Shown: positions 57,350 to 64,000 of the stretch, one piece after another
How the letters are laid out: each line of letters begins with the position of its first letter
How positions within the stretch are numbered: the stretch's first letter is position 1
Source of the DNA: Monodelphis domestica
Taxonomy: Eukaryota; Chordata; Mammalia; Didelphimorphia; Didelphidae
DNA: 64,000 bases
Direction of reading: 5' to 3'
Assembly (NCBI RefSeq): GCF_027887165.1
Contig: NC_077229.1
Span: 205,121,753 to 205,185,752, forward strand
Notes under the pieces: model-generated
What the model was told of the DNA's origin: nothing
Database searches by the model: none
The model's input: the letters and a program-made list of their open reading frames with translations, nothing else
Position numbers and translations under genes: made by a program

Positions 57350-57545
57350 TTATAACCTATATCTTCTGTCTTAAAATTGATACTAAGTATTGGTTCCAAA
57401 GCAGAAGAATAAGGGTTAGGCAATGGGGGTTAAGTGACTTGCTCAGCGCCACACAGCTAGGAAGGTTCTGAAGTCAGATTTGAACCCAGGTGTCCTCCCA
57501 GCTCTAGCTGTGGCATTCTATCAATTGAGCCACTTAGCTGTCCCC
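57350..57545 (-). mobile_element. SINE, MAR1-like tail
   Basis: Reversed full copy ending GAGCCACTTAGCTGTCCCC. Confidence 0.85.
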
Positions 57546-58454
57546 TATACTGTGTATTTTAATTATTATTGGTGATCATGATGGTTGCTCTAGTTCCAAC
57601 AGAGCTGACCATCCCAGGAATCATGGGATCCTGGATTTAAGACCAGTAGAAACCTCAGAGATCATAATTTTATAGAGGCTGGGGCCCATGGAAGATAAGT
57701 GATCTGTCCAAGGTCACACACAACACGTAGAAGATCTACCCTCACGAACCCATGTGCTGTGGCAGAAGGTAGGCCACGGGGAACAGAGGAATGATCAGGG
57801 AAGACCTCTATTTGAGCTGAGCCTCAAAGGTTAGGGGCAGGAACTGAGCAAAGGCAAGGAGAGGGAAATGTCCAAGGCTGCTCAAACCAATTCTGAAAGG
57901 CAGTGAGCAGGAAGGGATGATACTGATTGAGCCAAACCCCAAAGCCCAAACCATCTAAGACCTCCCACTGAAAGGTCCCCTTTGCCCATTTCCCGTCACA
58001 TTATTTTGGCTTTTTGAGGGTGGAGTGGGAGGGTGCAGGGTTGTTCAACTTTCTAAATCTGGGACTTCTCTTTGCTCCACTGAGTGTAGATTCTGCTGTA
58101 ATCAGTCCAACTTCCTATATTGGTGCTGGGAGTCTTTTGGCTTTAAGAATTTGATTGATGTTAACTAAAACAAATGGTCTGGCTCTCATTGACTTTGAGA
58201 CCTACTAAGGTTCCATCTGGCTAGGACTCCAATATGAAATAATGTCATTATATAATATAGTTCTACTAATGACCTACATAATAAACAGAGTCTCCAAGTT
58301 GTTCAACATTCATAAAAGTTTCCATTCACAGAATGCTTTATGGTTCAAAGCATGTTTCACAAACAAATCTTCTCTGACCCTCACAAGAACAGTGCAAACA
58401 CTAACCTAATTTTCTAGATGCAGACATGAAATCACTAGTTACTAGTAGAGCCAG

Positions 58455-58735
58455 CTTTAAACTTATGTGGCAACTGGGTGAGCAATGGATAAAATGCTGG
58501 GACTGGAGTCATGAAGACTTGAATTCAAATACAGCCTCAGTAAATACTAGCTCTGTGACTCTATGCAAGTCACTTAACCTCTATTGCCTCAGTTTCCTCA
58601 TATGTAAAATGGGGCTAATAATAGTACCTACCTCCTAGAGTTGTTATTAGGATCAAATAATATAATTATAAAGAGTTTAGCACAGTGCTTGGCACAATAA
58701 CAAGGACTATATAAATGCTAGTTATTATTTTTGTG
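58455..58735 (+). mobile_element. SINE with CORE/MIR-type tail (MON1-like)
   Basis: 'gcaactgggtgagcaatgg' head, 'cctcagtttcctcatatgtaaaatggg', 'agcacagtgcttggcac' tail. Confidence 0.75.
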
Positions 58736-58970
58736 ACCGTTCGTATGACCTGACATTCAAGGACCCTACAGAGATGGGGAGAAGATTGTAGCTAAATCCT
58801 AGCCTTTTTGATATTGAAGATAAGGAAATTGAGCCTGGAAAAGAGACCTTTCTCAGGATCATACAGTTTATTCTTTCAGTAACTAGGGAAGGCTGTGTGC
58901 TATATAATTGGAGATTAGAAGAGTCCTGTGTCAACAAGTGACTTTACTGTACTCCTAAAGGGCCATAACA

Positions 58971-59460
58971 CTGTACATACCCTTTGACTTAGCAATACTG
59001 CTACTTGGTCTATATCTCAAAGAGATAAAAGATAGGGGGAAAGGATCTACTTAAAGAAAAATATTTATAGCAGGTCTTTTTGTGGTGGCAAAGAACTGCA
59101 GAAGGAAGAGATGTCCATCAATTGGGGAATGGCTGGACAAGTTGTGGCCTATGACTGTAATGGGATAATATGGTGCCATAAGAAATGATGAATAGGACGG
59201 TTAAAAAAACTTTGGAAAGACTTATATTAAGTGATGAAAAGAGAAGTGAGCAGAATCAAGAGAACACTGTATATATTTAACAACAATAATGGCTAATGAC
59301 AACTATTATCAGCAATGCAAGGATCCAGGACAACTCCAAGGGACTCATGATGAAAAAGGCTATTCACTCCCTTAGAAAGAACTGATGGAGTCTGAATGCA
59401 GATTGAAGCATACATTCTTCACTTTATTTCCTCCATGAATTTTTCTCTAGCATAAGCAGT
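58971..59460 (+). mobile_element. L1 ORF2 C-terminal fragment
   Basis: Broken translation still resembles the L1 ORF2 end (IFIAGLFVVAKN; SIGEWLDKLW). Later 'atcaagagaacactgtat' and 'ggagtctgaatgcagattgaag' match the other L1 copies here. Confidence 0.7.
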
Positions 59461-60499
59461 ATGTGTCTTCTTTCATTCCCTTGTATTATCCTTTGTAGTT
59501 TAAAGTTTACTCATGCCAGAAGTTGGCAATCTAAGCATCTCAAAGCAACCCAGGAATGGTGGCTTCTCTATTCAAGCACATTCTCCTACGGGAGGGGAGT
59601 TATCTCTAGAACTGGGCAGGCCAAGAAACACAATAAATAAATATGAGATAAGAGGACAATAGTAATTCTATATCCGGTTCTATCATTAATTCAGGAAGGA
59701 GAGGTACCAGAAGTTAGGCAACAGAAGGAAAAGGCCAGTGGACACTGGTCTAAAACTCTAAAATCAGAGAGGATTCCAAGTGGGCAGCTGGGTGACTTGT
59801 CCCTGAAGAGCCATAAATCTGTTTAGGCTCTTTCAAATATGCCACAATTCAATCCAATAAACATACATTAAAATTCCCATCTTAGTTCTTTTATTTGCTG
59901 CCATTGGGACTTGGGCAGAACAATTTACCACATTATTAGATGTCATTCTCTTTCAGCCTCTTCATGAGTCAAAGGAAGGATTAGATGACCACAAAGTTCT
60001 CTTCCAGCTGTCTCTAGGTTGATGAATTCCTAGATGCCGATGAGGTATAAAGCATGGTGTAAGGCATTAGAGAGACAAAGTCTGATAAAATGATAATCAT
60101 TGTTCTCAAGAAACTTATGATCTGGTAGGAAGGAAGAAAGATGTATCCAAATAACTGTGATGCAAGTTGGAATGAGTCAGTCAAATGACAGAAAGAATAA
60201 GTATAGTCAAAGTATCTCTCAGTGATTAAGTTCTGAGAACACTAGAGGATAGAGATGACAATGTATTTTCTAAAGAAACACCTGCCTGGATGATTATCTA
60301 CATTTTACATATGGGAAAACTGAGGCTCTGAGAAGTTAAATGTCTTGTCTGAAATCACAAGACTACTTAGTTCCCTTGCCTAGATTCATCCTTCTCCAGA
60401 CTACATTCTTAACTGATTTTACCACAACCCCCAAACTTCATTCTGTTATGCTCACTTTCAGTCCTTAAATTCACCCCATGGGAAGTGAACCTGAAGTCT

Positions 60500-60790
60500 C
60501 TTCTTGTGATTAGATGACTTTTCTCAAAATCTCTATATAGGCACTCCAGACCAGTTACATCCCATTTCTGTCCTGGATACCTTCCAGACTTTCTCTACCT
60601 TTTCCTGGCTTATTCTTTCTTCACTGGATACCTTTGTTTCCCTACTCCCTGCCCTTTCAGCTTCCTTTGATATATTATCTTCCCATTAGAATGTAAGCTT
60701 CTTGAGGGCAGAGATTGCTTGTATTTGTATTCTCATTGCTTAGTGCTGTGCCTGGCTCAAAGTATCTAATAAATGTTTGTTGTCTGCCTG
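60500..60790 (+). mobile_element. L2 LINE 3' end
   Basis: 'attagaatgtaagcttcttgagggcagagattg' to 'ctaataaatgtttgttg' is a well-kept L2 tail. Confidence 0.7.
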
Positions 60791-62659
60791 AATTTCAAAA
60801 AATGTTTCCATCAAATTATTAATTCTAATGTTAGTACCTATAACCATTTAGATATCCGAAGAATGCATCGTTTCAGTGTTTTTTCCTTTCTTTGACTCAG
60901 CCTTGGTGAAAGTCTTCAAGATATGCTATACCCCCTCAAAACTGATCACTCTCTGGCCAACCTGGTGGTAAACCTTTCTGAACTTAATGAGATTGGTCTT
61001 TGAAGGCTGATATACAGTTATTAGTCCATCGTCTAGGCTATGTTCAAAACCTTTTCAGTTTAGCAGAACCTATTAGAACCAAATAGGAGGCACAGAAGTG
61101 GAGGTATCATTATGATAAAGTATTATATGCCCATAAAAATCACCTTTAATGTATGATCACAACCTCTGAGATTTAAAGATATTTCAGAACAAAAGCTAAA
61201 GTCAGCAAAGTAGGTCATCAGATTTGGAAAATCGTCCTTAAGGTTCTGATCCTTAAGTCTAATTTCCTAGCACAGAAGAGATAGGGAGATTTTGTTTCCA
61301 GCTGGATTCAGTGAAGAATTTGTTTTAAGTATTAGGCTAGAGAAAATTAAGAGTGTCTTCTACCATTCTTTACACAGATAACTAGTCTGGGGAGGGAACT
61401 CAGTGGTAATAATGAGATAACTGAGTCATTGTGAAAAAAAAATGAAGGTCCCAAAGGTCTTAAAACTGGAGAAAGGCAAAATGCAGGGAGGTCAGACAGG
61501 AAAGTGTCCACCCCTTCCTAATAAAATAAACTGAGAATGACGTAAGAAGACTGCCCTAAGTGTATACAATCACAGAGCAAACAGGAAAGCAAAAATATAA
61601 AAATAAAAAAGGGTTAGCCAACTCAGAGATTACATACAATAGCCTTTTTAAGAGCTCACTCTCCTTTCTTCAGAGCAGCAATCAGCACCAGGGAGATGTT
61701 TGGATTCTTCTGTTTTCCTGGTTCCCAAGCTACCAGAGGGGAGGAGGAAGAGTCTGCCTCTCTTAGGGAACCAGGAAAATGCTTGCTCCTCCTAGGGAAC
61801 TATAACCTTGGGTCATGTGATAACTGTTTTTTTTTGTTGTTGTTGTTGGTTTGTTTTTTTGTCCTTCTCTACCTAAGTATCAAAATTCAGGAAGTTTAGA
61901 GGTCCTCAGTCATGAGATTCATGTGTTCTTCCAAGCAAGGAAAGGTGTGATTTGTAATTTCCATGATCATATGGGCTACCTTTACTAAAGAGCTGAGAAA
62001 CAAAGGAGTAAGTCATCTCCTCACGTCAACTGTAGCCACATACTGATAGCATCACCAGTGACCAGGCTTTGTGATGAGGCCTCTTCCTCTTCCTATTTTT
62101 GGTCTATTTTTACAACCCAGGAATCCTCGCCAAGGCTTCCAGTGCTGACACAATCCTTGACTTCCTTATACCCAACTCCAAGTCAGGAAAATGGGGTTTG
62201 GACTAAGTAGGATAGAGGGGTAAAGACATAAGTACAAGCCCTTCCCTCCATCCCCTCATTCATTCATTCATACAACATTCAACAAGCATCCAATCTAAAA
62301 GGACACTGGAGAAGGAAAATGCAATTGCTAGAGAAATCAGGAAGTGGCTGATGCTTGGACTTTATTCTAGAGACAATGTCTGGACACAACACATGACAGA
62401 AGAAAGTGCAATTTTGTTCTTTGCTAAGGAATAGTTATGAAGGCTGGCAGCTCTTTTTGCTGTATTTCTTTCTCATTTTCGTTCTTATCACCCCTAAAAA
62501 AAAGGGTGCTAGGTAATTTCAAGAAGAAAAAGTTTTATCATATGCCAGGTAATTATCTGAAGCATGCATTTTTTTTTTCATTTTAGGTCCTTTTAGCTGA
62601 CAGTGCTTTGAAGATTAGCAAAGTCATAGTCTTTGAATTATTTGTCTCCTTGAGGTTGG

Positions 62660-62890
62660 TAAAAAGCGGATAAAACTATTATCTGATGACTATAATGGCA
62701 ACTACAACTCCATTTATATCAAAGGTTCATAAAGGGCTTTACGCAACAACCTTACAAAGCAGGTCTGTTGAGGATGATTATTCCCGTTTTACAGATAGGG
62801 AAACTGAGGCTCTAAGAGATTAAATGACTTGTCTAAAATCACAAAGCCAGTGAGTATTAGAGCTGAGATTCCAACCCAGGTCTCCCGATC
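62660..62890 (-). mobile_element. MIR copy
   Basis: 'cagatagggaaactgaggctctaagag', 'gacttgtctaaaatcac'. Confidence 0.65.
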
Positions 62891-63089
62891 CTTTATTTTT
62901 TGAGATAAGGAATGTGATGTATTTGTATCCTAATTGTTTGGAAATTAATATCTGATTGTAATTATTAAACATGCTTTGTATTTCATGATTAAAATCAAAC
63001 TCCAGGAATAAATATTTATATATATATATATGTCTGTGTACACAAACACACACATGTACAGAGTAGATAGAAGATAATCTCAGAGGGGT

Positions 63090-63760
63090 CAGTGTGGAAT
63101 GGCATGTATGGAAGGGACAAAATGGGAACCAGAAAAGGCCTCCTGAAGAAGGTGGGAATTGAGCTGAGTTCAAGGAAGACAAGGAAGACACGAGATGAAG
63201 TGACAGACATTTAAGTACTGGGCAAAGCCAGCATACAGATACAGAGATAGGAGAAAAGAACAGCCTTTTAAAGAAATAGCAAGAAGGCTAGTGGAGCTAG
63301 TACATAAAGCCAAGTAGGAGAGGAATAATACTCTCTTTTTTGGCAGATAGTCTTATCTACCAAGACTGTAAAGCTAGAAAGGGACCAGGTTAGGTAGAAC
63401 TTTACACATCAAATTGAGGAGTTTCTATTTGACCCTAGCGATAATAGCCACTAAAAGTTCATCAAGGAGGGAGACAACATGGACAAACATGGGAAAATCA
63501 CCCTGAAAGCTAAATGGAATAGTGATTAGAGGGGAGAGACTTGGAGCAGGAGGGTTGGTCAAAAGGCTATAGCAATAGCTCAGGGGAGGAGTGATTAGGG
63601 CCTGAAATTATGGTGACTGTCTGAGTAGAGAAGATGTGGATGAGAAACGCTGGGAGGGCAGAAATGACAAGATTGGGCAATAGAATGGATCTGTGAAGTG
63701 AGTCAGAATGGTGAGTTGAAGATGACCCCAAGGTTACTGACCTTTGGGTAGAAGTTATAC
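63090..63760. mobile_element. Ancient LINE-like repeat, class uncertain
   Basis: 'aggcctcctgaagaaggtgggaattgagctgag' ... 'tttctatttgaccctagcg' ... 'agcaatagctcagg' is a pattern common to old mammalian repeats. A shorter relative lies at 57770-57960. I cannot name the family. Confidence 0.4.
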
Positions 63761-64000
63761 AATTTCCTAATAAGTAGTGCTACCTCAAAGTGGAATGGGA
63801 AGCAGTGAGTTCTCCCCTCCTAAAGTCTTCAAACATATTTGGGTATACTTTAAAATTTCAAATGGAACTTCTCTCCTTTTAGATATTAATAAGTGCCTAG
63901 GATGCATAGTGTCACAGGTACAACTACTGAGATATGAAGTTTATAAGATGTTTTTTACAAATCAAGCTATTGAAACATACTTTGTTTTTTCTTGTTTTTT

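Larger units (their letters stand above)
51255..64000 (-). other. NEDD9: NEDD9 intron 1 (partial)
   Basis: The acceptor of exon 2 is at its left end. No 12-base exon encoding Met-Lys-Tyr-Lys (or Met-Trp-Thr-Arg) plus donor was found, and there is no CpG island. Contains the listed SINEs, MIRs, L1 pieces, LTR copy 2 and microsatellites. Stretches 51300-51740, 55100-56100, 57970-58400, 59480-60290 and 60800-62650 show nothing I recognise. Confidence 0.8.

Overview
This is vertebrate genomic DNA, almost certainly from a marsupial. It is AT-rich and carries dense tRNA-derived SINEs of the two kinds typical of opossum-like genomes: one ending in an RTE/BovB-like tail, the other in a MAR1-like tail that reads 'attgcctagcccttacc'. 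CORE-SINE/MIR, L2 and L1 fragments fill much of the rest. There are no bacterial operons, tRNA or rRNA genes, or CRISPR arrays. The species cannot be fixed from the sequence alone.

The host gene is NEDD9 (HEF1/CAS-L), on the minus strand. Six coding exons are resolved to the base with consensus splice sites: 51254-50808, 20704-20603, 19511-19410, 17182-15941, 13698-13609 and 10080-9571. They encode 830 residues: SH3 domain, YxxP substrate region, serine-rich helical bundle, Src-SH2 docking motif, linker helix and C-terminal FAT-like domain. A four-residue first exon would bring the total to 834, the human length; it lies beyond the right edge. The 3' UTR runs left from 9570, possibly to an ATTAAA near 7519. 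Bases 1 to about 7518 are 3' flanking DNA with SINEs, L2 and three LTR-like blocks.

The most striking object is a complete, very young endogenous retrovirus at 29127-38602, in NEDD9 intron 2 and in the gene's own orientation. Its two 960-bp LTRs appear identical and it is flanked by a 4-bp duplication (AGAA). Gag (691 aa) and pol (open for 1195 codons after the gag stop) share one frame and are separated by a single UGA, the gammaretroviral readthrough layout. Pol is intact by eye: protease, YVDD reverse transcriptase, RNase H, integrase with GPY/F module. There is no env. Gag is highly unusual: it lacks a myristoylation glycine, starts with a hydrophobic membrane segment, continues into about 20 near-perfect heptads encoded by a 21-bp tandem repeat, and ends, after one zinc knuckle, in an Asn/Arg/Tyr-rich tail. 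No PPxY, P(T/S)AP or YPxL late motif is visible. I infer an intracellular, membrane-anchored retroelement, loosely analogous to IAP elements.

Other regions: intron 1 (51255-64000) and the rest of intron 2 hold SINEs, MIR, L2, L1 3' ends, microsatellites and a second LTR family, seen at 10309-10960, 56456-57037 and as a fragment near 9165. A solo LTR related to the young ERV sits at about 2468-3207.
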